From: Corynebacterium falsenii
GTDB taxonomy: Bacteria > Actinomycetota > Actinomycetes > Mycobacteriales > Mycobacteriaceae
Length of the DNA stretch: 64,000 nucleotides
Direction of reading: 5' to 3'
NCBI GenBank assembly: GCA_001054945.1
Contig: JVKJ01000002.1
Coordinates: 93,501-157,500 of the forward strand
This document shows, in pieces, positions 36,328 through 45,448 of this stretch; the stretch's first letter is position 1, and each line of letters starts with the position of its first letter. Below the pieces are notes generated by a model. The model saw nothing but the letters and a program-made list of their open reading frames with translations, did not search any database and was not told the origin of the DNA. The translations under genes were made by a program, and so were the position numbers.

Positions 36328-37020
36328 ATGCGAAACACGAACTCCTGGAAATTGCGCGTGCTCGCTGCGAGCATGGTGCCCGTTGCCCTCCTCAGTGCTT
36401 GCTCCTCCAATGATGGGGGTAAGCCTGCCGACAGCAAGACCAAGCAAGAAGAGAAGAAGAACAAAGATGGCGTCGAGGTCCCCGGTGCCCCGGCCGACTT
36501 CAAGCTCACCCCTGCAAAGTCGAAGCTAAAGCTGGGCGAAACCGCCAACATCGCCACCGAGGACATCAAGAACCCCGATCAGCTCCTCTTCTGGAAGGCC
36601 ACGACCACGGGAGTTCGCTCGGTCGCTGAAGACCCCGAAGAGCTGAAGAAGATGCTCGGCGAAGACGATGCCAAGGACGTCAAGAGCCTGGCTTGCATCG
36701 ACGTCGAACTTGAATTCGCCGGAAAGAGCAAGGACTTTAAGGGCGATAACTACTTCACCCCGCCGTCCTTCCGCGCGGCTGGCAAAAACGGCAACTCCGC
36801 GAACACCCTCCTGTTCGGCGATAAGGCCCTCTGCGGCATCCACGAAGCCGACGAGGTCCCCTCCAAGGTGGACGAGCTCCAGGAAGGCTCAAAGTACAAG
36901 GTCGCTGAGTTCAGCTACTTCATGAATAACGACACCGGAGTTGACCCAGTAGGCGCCTCCTTCGAGTACCAGCTGAAGAACGAAGACAAGCTCAACAATC
37001 AGAAGATCTACTGGGAATAA
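36328..37020 (+). CDS. Secreted lipoprotein with predicted beta-sandwich domain
   Basis: 230 residues. Signal peptide with lipobox LLSAC (Cys25), a Lys/Glu-rich linker to about 50, then a domain with two cysteines that resembles corynebacterial lipoproteins of unknown function. No Shine-Dalgarno precedes ATG 36328; a TATAGA hexamer nine bases upstream suggests a leaderless or nearly leaderless transcript. Confidence 0.75.
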   Translation: MRNTNSWKLRVLAASMVPVALLSACSSNDGGKPADSKTKQEEKKNKDGVEVPGAPADFKLTPAKSKLKLGETANIATEDIKNPDQLLFWKATTTGVRSVAEDPEELKKMLGEDDAKDVKSLACIDVELEFAGKSKDFKGDNYFTPPSFRAAGKNGNSANTLLFGDKALCGIHEADEVPSKVDELQEGSKYKVAEFSYFMNNDTGVDPVGASFEYQLKNEDKLNNQKIYWE

Positions 37021-37266
37021 GAACCTGCGATTAAATCCGCATCACCGCGCCACCCTCGTTATATAGAAGGCGTGGGTTATAGTGGGGCCACTGTAAGCCA
37101 ATAACCTCTAACAACACCCAGGCCGGCATGAGCCGGTTCACGGTGGGGGTTGAGCGGTGGCCCCTTTCGCATTCCTGGATGCCCTGGTCGCAGCCACCAC
37201 ATTGCGCACCCTTGGCTACTCAAGCCGCGGGAACCACCGCCTCACCCCACCAACGGAAGTGGATCA

Positions 37267-38316
37267 ATGACCATCAGCACCAAAGCAAGAGCGCGCCGAC
37301 AGCGCAACCTGACCGTGATGATGCTCGCCGCGCTGTGTGGCGGTGTGGGCGCTGGCGCCTACGCTCTCAGCGCGCCAGAAGGTTCCACTCCCGTCGCACC
37401 GTCCCCTTCCACCAGCGCAACTAAGGCACATTCCGATAGCCCCAAGGGTAAGCCGGCCGCGGCCTCCTTCACCTCCGCCGACAGCGCCAACTGCGTCAAC
37501 TGGCAGCCCAGCCCCGATGGCAGTAATCAGGGGTTCACCACGGTGGACTGCGCTCAGCCGCACCGCTTCGAGGTCTCCGCCCGCGAGGACCTAGCCAAGT
37601 ACCCGACCAGCGAATTTGGTCCGGATGCCTCGCAGCCCAACACTCAACGCCAGCAGGAACTCACCGCAGAGCTCTGCGAAGGCCCCACCATGAAATACCT
37701 CAATGGTCGCCTGGACCCAGAAGGTCGCTTCACCATCTCCCCCATCCTCCCTCCTTCCTCCGCCTGGAACGAGGGGGACAGAACGATGCTCTGCGGCGTC
37801 ATGGAACAAAGCCCCGACGGAAAGTCCATCGAAAACACGGGCAAGGTCGCCGAGCAAGACCAGTCTCGCACGTTCAAAAACGACGAGTGCGTGCGCGTAG
37901 ACGGCGCCAACACCACCGTCGTCCCATGCGAAGAGGACCACTCCTGGCAGGTCATCTCCACGGTCAACCTCTCCCAGCAATTCCCGGACGCGTTCCCCTC
38001 CATCGACGCGCAGAACGAATACCTCAACGGCGTGTGCACGGAACAGGCCCGCAACTACCTGGGCGGGGACGATGCCCTGTACAAGTCCACCCTCACCCCG
38101 TTCTGGACCACCCAACAGCAGCAGTCCTGGGACGCGGGCTCTCGCCAGGTCAACTGCGCCCTGACCTTCGCCAACAAGGGCGGCGGCTTCGCTCACCTCA
38201 ACGGCGATGTCCGCAAACAGTTCACCATCGACGGGCAGCCGCCCACGAAGATGCCGGAACGCAACCCCCTCCGCCCCGAAGCCGGAGGTAGCCCCGCACC
38301 GCAACCCCCGGCCTAG
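37267..38316 (+). CDS. Septum_form-domain membrane-anchored protein (Rv3835 type)
   Basis: 349 residues from ATG 37267 (GGAAG upstream). One N-terminal membrane segment (about 17-38), a Pro/Ser linker, then two cysteine-containing modules beginning NCVNWQPSPDG and NDECVRVDGAN, each with a C...H pattern typical of the septum-formation family. Thought to be an envelope protein; exact role unknown. Followed by a metallopeptidase gene 16 bases downstream, the same pair as Rv3835-Rv3836. About 245 bases upstream contain a TATAGT element near 37078 that could be the promoter. Confidence 0.8.
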   Translation: MTISTKARARRQRNLTVMMLAALCGGVGAGAYALSAPEGSTPVAPSPSTSATKAHSDSPKGKPAAASFTSADSANCVNWQPSPDGSNQGFTTVDCAQPHRFEVSAREDLAKYPTSEFGPDASQPNTQRQQELTAELCEGPTMKYLNGRLDPEGRFTISPILPPSSAWNEGDRTMLCGVMEQSPDGKSIENTGKVAEQDQSRTFKNDECVRVDGANTTVVPCEEDHSWQVISTVNLSQQFPDAFPSIDAQNEYLNGVCTEQARNYLGGDDALYKSTLTPFWTTQQQQSWDAGSRQVNCALTFANKGGGFAHLNGDVRKQFTIDGQPPTKMPERNPLRPEAGGSPAPQPPA

Positions 38317-38332
38317 GTCGTTCGAACCCACC

Positions 38333-38683
38333 ATGTCCATCGAAGTCTCCCCCGAGGAGTTTGAAGACCTCGTCGATGCTGGTCTTCGCCGGATCCCCCG
38401 CGAGCTGCTGCGGAACGTCAACAACGTCGCCATCGTCACCGAGGACCGCCACCCCGAAGATCCCCACATCCTCGGCCTTTATGAGGGCATCTCCCTTACC
38501 GAACGCACCAGCGAATACACGTCCGTCATGCCGGATAAGATCACCATCTACCGCCTCGCGCTCGCCGATTTCGTCGACACGCAGGAGGAGTTGGTGGAAC
38601 AGGTCGCCGTCACGGTCATCCACGAATTGGGTCACCATTTCGGGATTGATGACGCCACCCTGCATAACCTCGGGTGGGCTTAG
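38333..38683 (+). CDS. Small zincin-like metallopeptidase (Rv3836 type)
   Basis: 116 residues from ATG 38333. Carries the extended zinc motif HELGHHFGID near the C-terminus (HExxHxxGxxD), the hallmark of metallopeptidase family proteins of this size in actinobacteria. No signal peptide, so cytoplasmic. Its stop overlaps the stop of the convergent phosphatase gene by four bases. Confidence 0.88.
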   Translation: MSIEVSPEEFEDLVDAGLRRIPRELLRNVNNVAIVTEDRHPEDPHILGLYEGISLTERTSEYTSVMPDKITIYRLALADFVDTQEELVEQVAVTVIHELGHHFGIDDATLHNLGWA

Positions 38684-39489
38684 CCCGCGTCGCGGACGAC
38701 CGGCGCGCCGAAGTGCGCCCACTCCACCACCGGCATCATCCCGCGCATTTCTTGCAGCGGCAGGCCGGCCATGCGCTGCGCCGCCTCCGCGAGTGCCTCA
38801 GGCACTCGCAGCTCCACCACCTGGGCATTCGGCAGGTAGGACTGGAAGGCCCAATCTGGGTCCACATCCCCGAGCCACGCGGCGGCAAGGCGGATCACCG
38901 CGCCGTGGCTCACCACGGCCATATCTCCCGCACCCTCGTGCGCTGCGGCCACGGCCAGATGGACGATCTGCGGGAGGTAGCCGCCGAGGATTTTCTCGCC
39001 GGAAAAACCGCCCGGCACTTCCGCATCCAGCCCGCCGTGGAGCCACTGCGCGAGGGTGGACATGTACACCTCGTGCGAGTCCTCGTCATTTTTCATCTCC
39101 ATGTCCCCTGCGGCGATCTCGCTGATGGAGGACACGGTGGCGAGGCGTGCTGCGGTTTCTCCGCCCAGGGCGGAGGCGGTGGCGTCCTGAATCGAGGAGA
39201 GATCGAGCCCGGCGAAGCGCTCCCCAAACGCGGACCCGGGAGACGTGGCCAGCAACTCCCCGCCCGCCTGTGTGAAGGCTGCGGCCAGGTTCACCGCGGT
39301 CTGCTGAGCTCGGGCAGCCTGCGAGCTCACGACATGCAGCGTGCTCGTGTGCTCGGCGAGGATGTGCCCAGCTTCGGTCGCTTGCTCGCGCCCCAGGTCC
39401 GTGAGGTCCGCGCCCGGCAGTGCGGTGTCCAGAGCATGGATGGTGTTGGAGGTGGTTTGGCCGTGGCGGACCAAGAACAAGCGAGTCAC
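38680..39489 (-). CDS. Histidine phosphatase (phosphoglycerate-mutase-like)
   Basis: 269 residues from GTG 39489. The catalytic motif LVRHGQTTSN lies at residues 5-14; a later SHGAVIRL supplies the second histidine. The start overlaps the pheA stop as GTGA, with AAAGGGGA upstream, which fixes it. Pairing with pheA is the same as Rv3837c-Rv3838c. Substrate unknown; not a glycolytic mutase by context. Confidence 0.87.
   Translation of the reverse strand: MTRLFLVRHGQTTSNTIHALDTALPGADLTDLGREQATEAGHILAEHTSTLHVVSSQAARAQQTAVNLAAAFTQAGGELLATSPGSAFGERFAGLDLSSIQDATASALGGETAARLATVSSISEIAAGDMEMKNDEDSHEVYMSTLAQWLHGGLDAEVPGGFSGEKILGGYLPQIVHLAVAAAHEGAGDMAVVSHGAVIRLAAAWLGDVDPDWAFQSYLPNAQVVELRVPEALAEAAQRMAGLPLQEMRGMMPVVEWAHFGAPVVRDAG
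39179..39187 (-). repeat. GGACGCCAC motif copy 12
   Basis: In the histidine phosphatase gene (Asp-Ala-Thr). Confidence 0.7.
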
Positions 39490-40430
39490 AAATTCCCCTT
39501 TGATCTGGCGACCCATTGACGTGACTCAGCGTAGTCCGGCGGGGCGGTGCCTGCATCGTCGGGCTCGGAGGCAGCGCGGGCGCGCGGCCACGAGCCCAGG
39601 TACCGAACCCATTCCGTACGCCGGTGGAGACCGGCCATCGCCTCGGCGACCGCATCGTCCTCGATGTGGCCGACAACCCCAATGTGAAAGACGTACGCGT
39701 CCACTTTCCCGCGGATCGGCCGCGACGAGATCCGCGACATGTCCACCCCGCGGATCGACAGCTCGGTCAGCGCGTTCAGCAGCGCGCCAGGCTCGTTCGG
39801 GAGAGTGAAGACGAGTCCCGTCCGGTCGTCGCCGGTGGGGGCCGTGGGTGGATGCGGGCGGCCGACCAAGACAAAGCGGGTGCGTGCGTTCCTCATATCC
39901 GCGACGCCATCGGCTACCACATCCAGCCCATACAGCTCCGCTGCGCGGCGGGGACAGGCGGCGGCATCGGCCTTACCCTCGGAAACGGCGCGCGCGGCGG
40001 CGGCGTTAGAGCTGGCGGGGAGGAACGCGGCGTGGGGCAGGTGAGCGCTCATCCAGTGGCGGACCTGAGCTTCCGCGACGGGGTGGGTGGTGAACGAAGT
40101 GATGGCTGAAGTGAGCTTCGTTGGATCGCTGACGCTCTGCGGCCGAGCGGCGATGGCGAACTGAATCGGCACCAGAGTCTCGTGCAGAATCTGCAGCGGC
40201 GAGCCATCAACCAGCGCGTCCTCTGTGTGCGTCACGGGCCCATCGACGCTGCTCTCTAAAGCGACAACCGCATAATCGCAGGTCCCTTCACGGACAGCAT
40301 CTAATGCCTTGCGTGGGGAGTCGACCGCAATGGGCTCTGCATCGGCAGGGGCGTGCCCTGCGGCGATGAAATCCAGAAGGGCTTGCTCGGTGAACGTGCC
40401 CTGCGGGCCGAGGAACGCGATTTTTGTCAT
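39486..40430 (-). CDS. pheA: Prephenate dehydratase
   Basis: Converts prephenate to phenylpyruvate in phenylalanine synthesis. 314 residues from ATG 40430. The catalytic domain starts IAFLGPQGTFTEQAL; the TRF motif is present as ARTRFVLVG. The C-terminal ACT domain has PGALLNAL and ISSRPIRGKVDAYVFHI, the feedback-inhibition site, with Ser in place of the more usual Glu before SRP. Monofunctional. First gene of an operon with the histidine phosphatase; divergent from the amidase gene. Confidence 0.94.
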   Translation of the reverse strand: MTKIAFLGPQGTFTEQALLDFIAAGHAPADAEPIAVDSPRKALDAVREGTCDYAVVALESSVDGPVTHTEDALVDGSPLQILHETLVPIQFAIAARPQSVSDPTKLTSAITSFTTHPVAEAQVRHWMSAHLPHAAFLPASSNAAAARAVSEGKADAAACPRRAAELYGLDVVADGVADMRNARTRFVLVGRPHPPTAPTGDDRTGLVFTLPNEPGALLNALTELSIRGVDMSRISSRPIRGKVDAYVFHIGVVGHIEDDAVAEAMAGLHRRTEWVRYLGSWPRARAASEPDDAGTAPPDYAESRQWVARSKGNL

Positions 40431-40508
40431 GTCGGTGATCGTAGTCAACGCTTCACCGTACGGCCGGGTGCTCGTTGACATGAAGTGTCGCCGACTAGCC
40501 TCTGAAGA

Positions 40509-41900
40509 ATGACCTCCCCAGCCACCCCACACGAACTCCACGCTGCTTTCACCGACCGCGTGGACTTCGCCGTGCGGGCGACCGGCCTCACCCCTGCGCA
40601 GCTGGGCCTTGCTCGCATGTATCCCGCTCCCATCACCAACCCCCTGCGACCAGACACGAAGCCCAGCCACGCCCGGCCCGACTTCCACGTCGGCGATCTC
40701 CACGGGACTGCCATCCTCATCAAGGACCTGCAGCAGATCGCCGACCACACCGCGGGAATGGGATCCGCCCGCCAGGCCTTCATCGCCCCGCACACGGACA
40801 CCGTCGCCACCAAGCTCCTGGAGGCGGGCGCCACCATCCTCGGCGCCACGCACTCCGCCGAGTTCGGCACCACCGCCTACACCGAACCCGAAGGCCTTGA
40901 GCACCCCGTCAACCCCATTAATCCCGCATTCATGACTGGCGGCTCCAGCGGCGGCGCTGCCACCGCGATCGCCCGCGGTCTCGTGGACATTGCTCACGCT
41001 ACCGATGGCGGCGGTTCCATCCGTATCCCTGCCGCGTGCTGCGGACTCACCGGATTCAAAGCCACTCACCACGCCTCGCGCGGAGGTTTCACGCCCACGT
41101 CGCACGGGTTCATCACGAGGGATGACGCCACCCTCGCCCGCGCCCACGGCATCGACATCGAGCCGCCGTCGCGCTCGCCGCTGCGCATCGGGTACACCAA
41201 TACCCCGTTTCATTCGGCATCCACCGTCGACTCGGCCATCGCCGCCGCCACCGCTGCCGTCACCGCACTGCTGACGACGGCCCACGCCTCTGGCCGGTTC
41301 GTCGAATCCGTCACACCAGCTCCTTCGCCGTACCCACGCAGCACGTTCACGCACTTCTCGGAGGTGTTCGCCTCTCGCTGCCGGGATCTGCCGGGCGAGC
41401 TCACCCCGCTGACGGACTGGCTGAGGGCGCGTGGGCGGGCGATACCACAGTGGCGTACGGAAGCGATGGAAACCTCCCTGCGCGCCCTCCCCGACGCGAT
41501 CCTGGAGACCTGGAGTGACCTGGACATTGTCGCCACTCCGATGCTGGCGTGCGCGCCTCCGCCGCCGGGGACGTTCTCCGCGCTGCCGCCTCGACTAAAT
41601 TTCTTGGCCCAGACGGCGTGGACACCGTGGGGCACCCTGTGGAACATGACGGGATGGGCCAGCGTGGCGGTGCCGCTTGTCGATCCTGCGCGCGTGCCCG
41701 GGCGCTGGCCGATCGCGCTGCAACTGGGCGCGGTCGGGGACCGCGTCTCGGAGGGCGAGCTGCTGTGGCTGGCGGGCGCCGTCCGTGAGGCTGCTCGGGC
41801 GTTGCCACCGGAGCAGCTCAGTCTGGACAGCCCCGGGGATGTCGAGGCGCTGGAGTACCGCCCCACGCCCGACGCGTCTCACGGCGGTGAAGATGCCTAA
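40509..41900 (+). CDS. Amidase signature family enzyme
   Basis: 463 residues. Ser-cisSer-Lys triad: Lys72 (LIKDLQ), TGGSSGG at 143-149 and Ser170 (DGGGSIRIPA). A GatA-like fold, but absence of gatC/gatB neighbours and low similarity outside the core suggest a free-standing amidase of unknown substrate. ATG 40509 has no Shine-Dalgarno, and TAGCCT ends about seven bases upstream, so initiation is probably leaderless. Overlaps the next gene by eight bases. Confidence 0.87.
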   Translation: MTSPATPHELHAAFTDRVDFAVRATGLTPAQLGLARMYPAPITNPLRPDTKPSHARPDFHVGDLHGTAILIKDLQQIADHTAGMGSARQAFIAPHTDTVATKLLEAGATILGATHSAEFGTTAYTEPEGLEHPVNPINPAFMTGGSSGGAATAIARGLVDIAHATDGGGSIRIPAACCGLTGFKATHHASRGGFTPTSHGFITRDDATLARAHGIDIEPPSRSPLRIGYTNTPFHSASTVDSAIAAATAAVTALLTTAHASGRFVESVTPAPSPYPRSTFTHFSEVFASRCRDLPGELTPLTDWLRARGRAIPQWRTEAMETSLRALPDAILETWSDLDIVATPMLACAPPPPGTFSALPPRLNFLAQTAWTPWGTLWNMTGWASVAVPLVDPARVPGRWPIALQLGAVGDRVSEGELLWLAGAVREAARALPPEQLSLDSPGDVEALEYRPTPDASHGGEDA

Positions 41901-42723
41901 AGGACACGAGCACCCGTCACACAGCCCCGCCTCAGCTCGCGGTCTCACGTTGCCTGTCCGCCTCCCCGCGCGTATCGGCCCGGTCACATCCCCCAACTCC
42001 CGCCGCGCGATCCGCTGGGAGATCGGCCTTGTCCTCGCGATCACGTTCGGTGTGTCCGGACTGCGGTCTCTGCTGCGTCTGATCGAGGCCCTCGCCAGCC
42101 CGCAACCCCTCAATGCGCAACACATCACCCTCAACCAGCAGCAGTCCGACCTCACCTGGCTTGACCCGGCCTTCCAACTGATCTCCACCGGCGTGCTCTT
42201 CGCTTGGGGCGGGCTCGCGCTATTCCTGCTGTGGCGGCATCTCCCGCCGGAAGGTGGCGTCCACACCCCAGCCCGAAACCCGTGCCTCCCCGGCGCGGCA
42301 CTGGCGGCGGTGATCGGCATCCCCGGCCTGGCTTTCTATATCGCGGCTGTCCACCTGGGCCTGTCCAAGCAGGTCGCCCCCAGCGGATTGGGCGACACCC
42401 CCTGGCGCCTCCCGCTGTTGGTTCTGAACGCGTGGGCGAACGGTTTCGCCGAGGAGGTCATCGTCATCGGTTGGCTGGGCACTCGACTGCGCCAGCTGCG
42501 CACCCCGTGGCCGTGGATCTTCGCCGCCAGCTGTCTATTGCGCGGGAGTTATCACCTCTACCAGGGCGTTTCCGCTGGCGCAGGGAACATCGTGATGGGC
42601 GCGGTCTACCTCTATTACTGGAAACGAACCGGCCGCGTATGGCCACTGGTGATTGCACACGGGCTGATAGACACCCTGGCATTTACTGGATACGCATTTC
42701 TGGGTGACACGCCTGGCTTGTAG
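41893..42723 (+). CDS. CPBP-family intramembrane protein (Abi/CAAX protease-like)
   Basis: 276 residues with about seven membrane segments. CPBP motifs are FAEEVIVIGWLG (EE), RGSYHLYQG and IAHGLIDTL, the glutamate/histidine residues of the glutamic intramembrane protease fold. Start ATG 41893 overlaps the amidase stop. CPBP members in Gram-positive bacteria process prenylated or secreted peptides; substrate here unknown. Confidence 0.85.
   Translation: MPKGHEHPSHSPASARGLTLPVRLPARIGPVTSPNSRRAIRWEIGLVLAITFGVSGLRSLLRLIEALASPQPLNAQHITLNQQQSDLTWLDPAFQLISTGVLFAWGGLALFLLWRHLPPEGGVHTPARNPCLPGAALAAVIGIPGLAFYIAAVHLGLSKQVAPSGLGDTPWRLPLLVLNAWANGFAEEVIVIGWLGTRLRQLRTPWPWIFAASCLLRGSYHLYQGVSAGAGNIVMGAVYLYYWKRTGRVWPLVIAHGLIDTLAFTGYAFLGDTPGL
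42254..42262 (-). repeat. GGACGCCAC motif copy 13
   Basis: In a loop region of the CPBP gene (Gly-Gly-Val). Confidence 0.7.
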
Positions 42724-42732
42724 CTCGCTACT

Positions 42733-44253
42733 ATGATCCGCATGGATTTTCCTCACGATTCTCAGGGCCCGCGCCGCCGAGACGGTGACGATGACATCGC
42801 CCGTGATCGCACCGGGCGCCCCCTGCGGGATCGCTACGGGCGGCCGGTTCGCCAACGCTCACCCCTTCCCCCTCGGAAGGAAGAGGGCGCCGTCGGTGGA
42901 GCACGTCACGCGCGCGGGGGGTCGCGCCCGTCGGGTTCGGACGCCACTCCGGCCCCGCCGCAGTACGTTCGCCGCCCGCTTCCCGAGCCGACGGAGGGGC
43001 CGCGTGGCAGTGGCGGCCCCGGCGGTGTGGACCGTGGTGGCGCGGACCGTGGCCCGCGCGAGCCGCTGCCCCAGACCCCGGAGAGCCTCGAGCGCGAGCG
43101 CGCTGCCCGCCACGAAGCTCGCCTACGCGCAGCGGAGCAGGAACATATCCCGTCCCGGCGCGAGGAACGCCTGGCACAAGTCGGCAACGGCCCGCGCGAC
43201 CGGCGCCGGGGCCGCGCCGGCCGCGATGGCGCCATCGGTGCGCTTGGTAGGGGGCGCCGAGGCGATCGGCGCCCCCTGGACAAGCGCGGCCCAGCCCTCG
43301 TGTCTGATCCCCCGCGTCCGCCTAAGTCACGGCGCCGGCCACGCATCGGCTTCGGCAAGATCGCGGCGACCATCTTGGTGCTGCTGTTGGTGCTGGTGAT
43401 CGGCGGTGGCGTCTGGGTTGATAACAACCTCACCCGCACCGACGCGCTCGAGAAGTGGGACGGCCAGCCCGGGAACACGAACGGTACGAACTGGCTATTG
43501 GTCGGGTCCGATTCCCGCGCGGGCTTGAGCCCGGAGGACGCCGCACGATTGCAGGCCGGCGAGCTCGACGAGTCGGTCGGACGCACGGACACCATCATGC
43601 TTGTGCACAAGCCCTCTGGTGGTGGCGAAACCCGGATCGTCTCCTTCCCGCGCGACTCCTGGGTCAACATCCCGGGTCATGGCGAAGACAAGATCAATCA
43701 GACGTTCACTTTGGGCGGACCGAAGCTGTTGCAGAAGACGATCGAGCAGGCGACGGGCCTGCGCATCGATCACTATGCCGAGATCGGTTTCGGTGGTTTC
43801 GCCAACCTTGTGGACGCCGTCGGGGGCATAGACATGTGCCTCGACGAACCCTTGCAGGATCCAATGGCCGGTATTGATCTGCAGCAGGGGTGCCAGAAGA
43901 TGGATGGTCCGACGGCGCTGGGGTACGTGCGTTCGCGCTATACCAGCGCGAACGGTGATCTGGACCGCGTTGAGCGCCAGCGGAAGTTCTTGGAGGCGCT
44001 GGACAAGAAGATGTCCTCCGCCAGCACGTTGGCGAATCCGTTCCGGGCGATGTCGATGATCAGTGCGCTGTCGAAGAATATGACAGTGAACAAGAAGGAC
44101 CACGTATGGCACTTGGCGATGCTGGCGAAGGGCATGGCCGGCGGTGTGAAACAGGAGACCGTCCCGGTGGGCGGCTTCATGGATACGTTCGCCGGTAGTG
44201 CCGTGCAGTGGGACGAGGGTGCGGCGGAGCAGATGTTCGCCTCGATGCGCTAG
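42733..44253 (+). CDS. LytR-CpsA-Psr family phosphotransferase
   Basis: Attaches cell-wall glycopolymers (arabinogalactan in corynebacteria) to peptidoglycan. 506 residues: a very long Arg/Gly/Pro-rich cytoplasmic N-terminus (1-205), one membrane segment (208-229), then the LCP domain with VGSDSRAG, GRTDTIMLVH, SFPRDSWVNIPG and YVRSRYTSANGDLDRVERQ, which hold the Asp/Arg residues that bind polyprenyl pyrophosphate. Ten bases downstream of the CPBP gene. ATG 42742 is an alternative start. A GGACGCCAC copy lies in the linker. Confidence 0.9.
   Translation: MIRMDFPHDSQGPRRRDGDDDIARDRTGRPLRDRYGRPVRQRSPLPPRKEEGAVGGARHARGGSRPSGSDATPAPPQYVRRPLPEPTEGPRGSGGPGGVDRGGADRGPREPLPQTPESLERERAARHEARLRAAEQEHIPSRREERLAQVGNGPRDRRRGRAGRDGAIGALGRGRRGDRRPLDKRGPALVSDPPRPPKSRRRPRIGFGKIAATILVLLLVLVIGGGVWVDNNLTRTDALEKWDGQPGNTNGTNWLLVGSDSRAGLSPEDAARLQAGELDESVGRTDTIMLVHKPSGGGETRIVSFPRDSWVNIPGHGEDKINQTFTLGGPKLLQKTIEQATGLRIDHYAEIGFGGFANLVDAVGGIDMCLDEPLQDPMAGIDLQQGCQKMDGPTALGYVRSRYTSANGDLDRVERQRKFLEALDKKMSSASTLANPFRAMSMISALSKNMTVNKKDHVWHLAMLAKGMAGGVKQETVPVGGFMDTFAGSAVQWDEGAAEQMFASMR
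42939..42947 (+). repeat. GGACGCCAC motif copy 14
   Basis: In the disordered N-terminus of the LCP gene (Asp-Ala-Thr). Confidence 0.7.
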
Positions 44254-44400
44254 CGCGCGGGGCGCCTGGCAGCCGGCGGCCGGCGGCACTCCCGCCTCAC
44301 CAGTTCAAACTTGCGGCATGCAATGTCAAAAAACGCCCAAAACCCGACACCAAACGCCGCAAGTCCGCACCAACCGGCCCCCTCCGAACCGGCTCCCCTT

Positions 44401-45315
44401 CTACCGGATCGTCACCTCGCGCGACACAATCGTCTGCCGAGCCTTCTGCTCATCCGCGGTCAGCTCATCCTTATTCGCCAGCGCCGCAGCATACTTCTTA
44501 TCCAGGGCTTCCAGCCCGGCAGCCCACTCGCTGTGATCCTTCGAGTTATCCAGATCCCACACGGGAACCAGCACTCCATGCGTCCGGAACACGCCGGCCA
44601 ACTTGGACCCCTCCCCAAGGTGGAGCTCCCCCGCCGCCAGCAGGCGCGCCAAAGCCTTCAGTCCTTCACCTTCAGTTTCCGGACGCACCCATCGAATGTG
44701 AGCCTTCTCCCCCGGATCAATCCACCAGGCTGCCCCGGTGATATCGGCGTCGACCCGATACGAGGGCAGCACCGAGTCATTCGCCTGGCGCAAAGTCGCC
44801 GCCACCTGGGGATTATCCCGGTGGGCGTCGGTCAGCCACCAGTCAAAGTTCTGGGCAATCTCGATGTTCGGCACCGCGTCGGCGTCCAAAATCTCCTTGA
44901 GGTCCGGCTCGGTCCCATCGGCGAGCCCCACCTCCAGAGTCTGCCCCGGCTCCGCGGTCTTCACCCAGTTCAGCGCGAAGGCCAGGTCTCGATTGGGGTT
45001 ATCCCCGCGGTGCTGGGTCTGAAGAGCGACCATCGCCTCGCCGCCGTCCTCGGCGCTCCGCAGCAGCGCGTGCACTGCACCCGGAAGGACCGTGACGATG
45101 GACACCTTCCGGTCGATGCCCTTCACCGTTGCCTCGAAGCGTGCCGACGGCACAAACTCCTGCATCGCGATCAGGTCGGGCTCGATGGCGAATCCGCTAA
45201 AAGGCCGAGGGTCCTTCTGCAGCTTGGCGCGCTCAGCCGCGCGCGCTGCGAGCTTCGCCTGGCGACGGCTCATTCCCTCGGGCAGGTTCTCTTGCTTCTT
45301 GTTTTTCTTAGCCAC
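44401..45315 (-). CDS. DUF5926-family protein
   Basis: 304 residues, cytoplasmic. A basic Lys/Arg/Glu-rich coiled N-terminus (MAKKNKKQ to about 35) precedes a conserved actinobacterial domain with HRGDNPNRDLAFALNWV and WWIDPGEKAHIRWVRP. This matches the DUF5926 family as I remember it; no function is known. Monocistronic. Confidence 0.7.
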   Translation of the reverse strand: MAKKNKKQENLPEGMSRRQAKLAARAAERAKLQKDPRPFSGFAIEPDLIAMQEFVPSARFEATVKGIDRKVSIVTVLPGAVHALLRSAEDGGEAMVALQTQHRGDNPNRDLAFALNWVKTAEPGQTLEVGLADGTEPDLKEILDADAVPNIEIAQNFDWWLTDAHRDNPQVAATLRQANDSVLPSYRVDADITGAAWWIDPGEKAHIRWVRPETEGEGLKALARLLAAGELHLGEGSKLAGVFRTHGVLVPVWDLDNSKDHSEWAAGLEALDKKYAAALANKDELTADEQKARQTIVSREVTIR

Positions 45316-45370
45316 GGGTCAAAGCCTACCGCGGGTCTGAACCTATCGCGGATCAATGCCTACCGCGCAC

Positions 45371-45448
45371 CGCGCCCAACTGGCCTCCCCAACCTCGTCA
45401 CGCCACATCCGCGCCCAGCTGACCTACCCAACCTCGTCGCGCCACTTC
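45371..45448. repeat. Imperfect 39-bp tandem duplication at a gene end
   Basis: Two adjacent 39-base units beginning CGCGCCCA and ending CGCCACaTC / CGCCACtTC, with about six differences. The second unit contains the last codons and stop of the glycerophosphodiester phosphodiesterase gene; 39 bases equal 13 codons. Confidence 0.75.
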
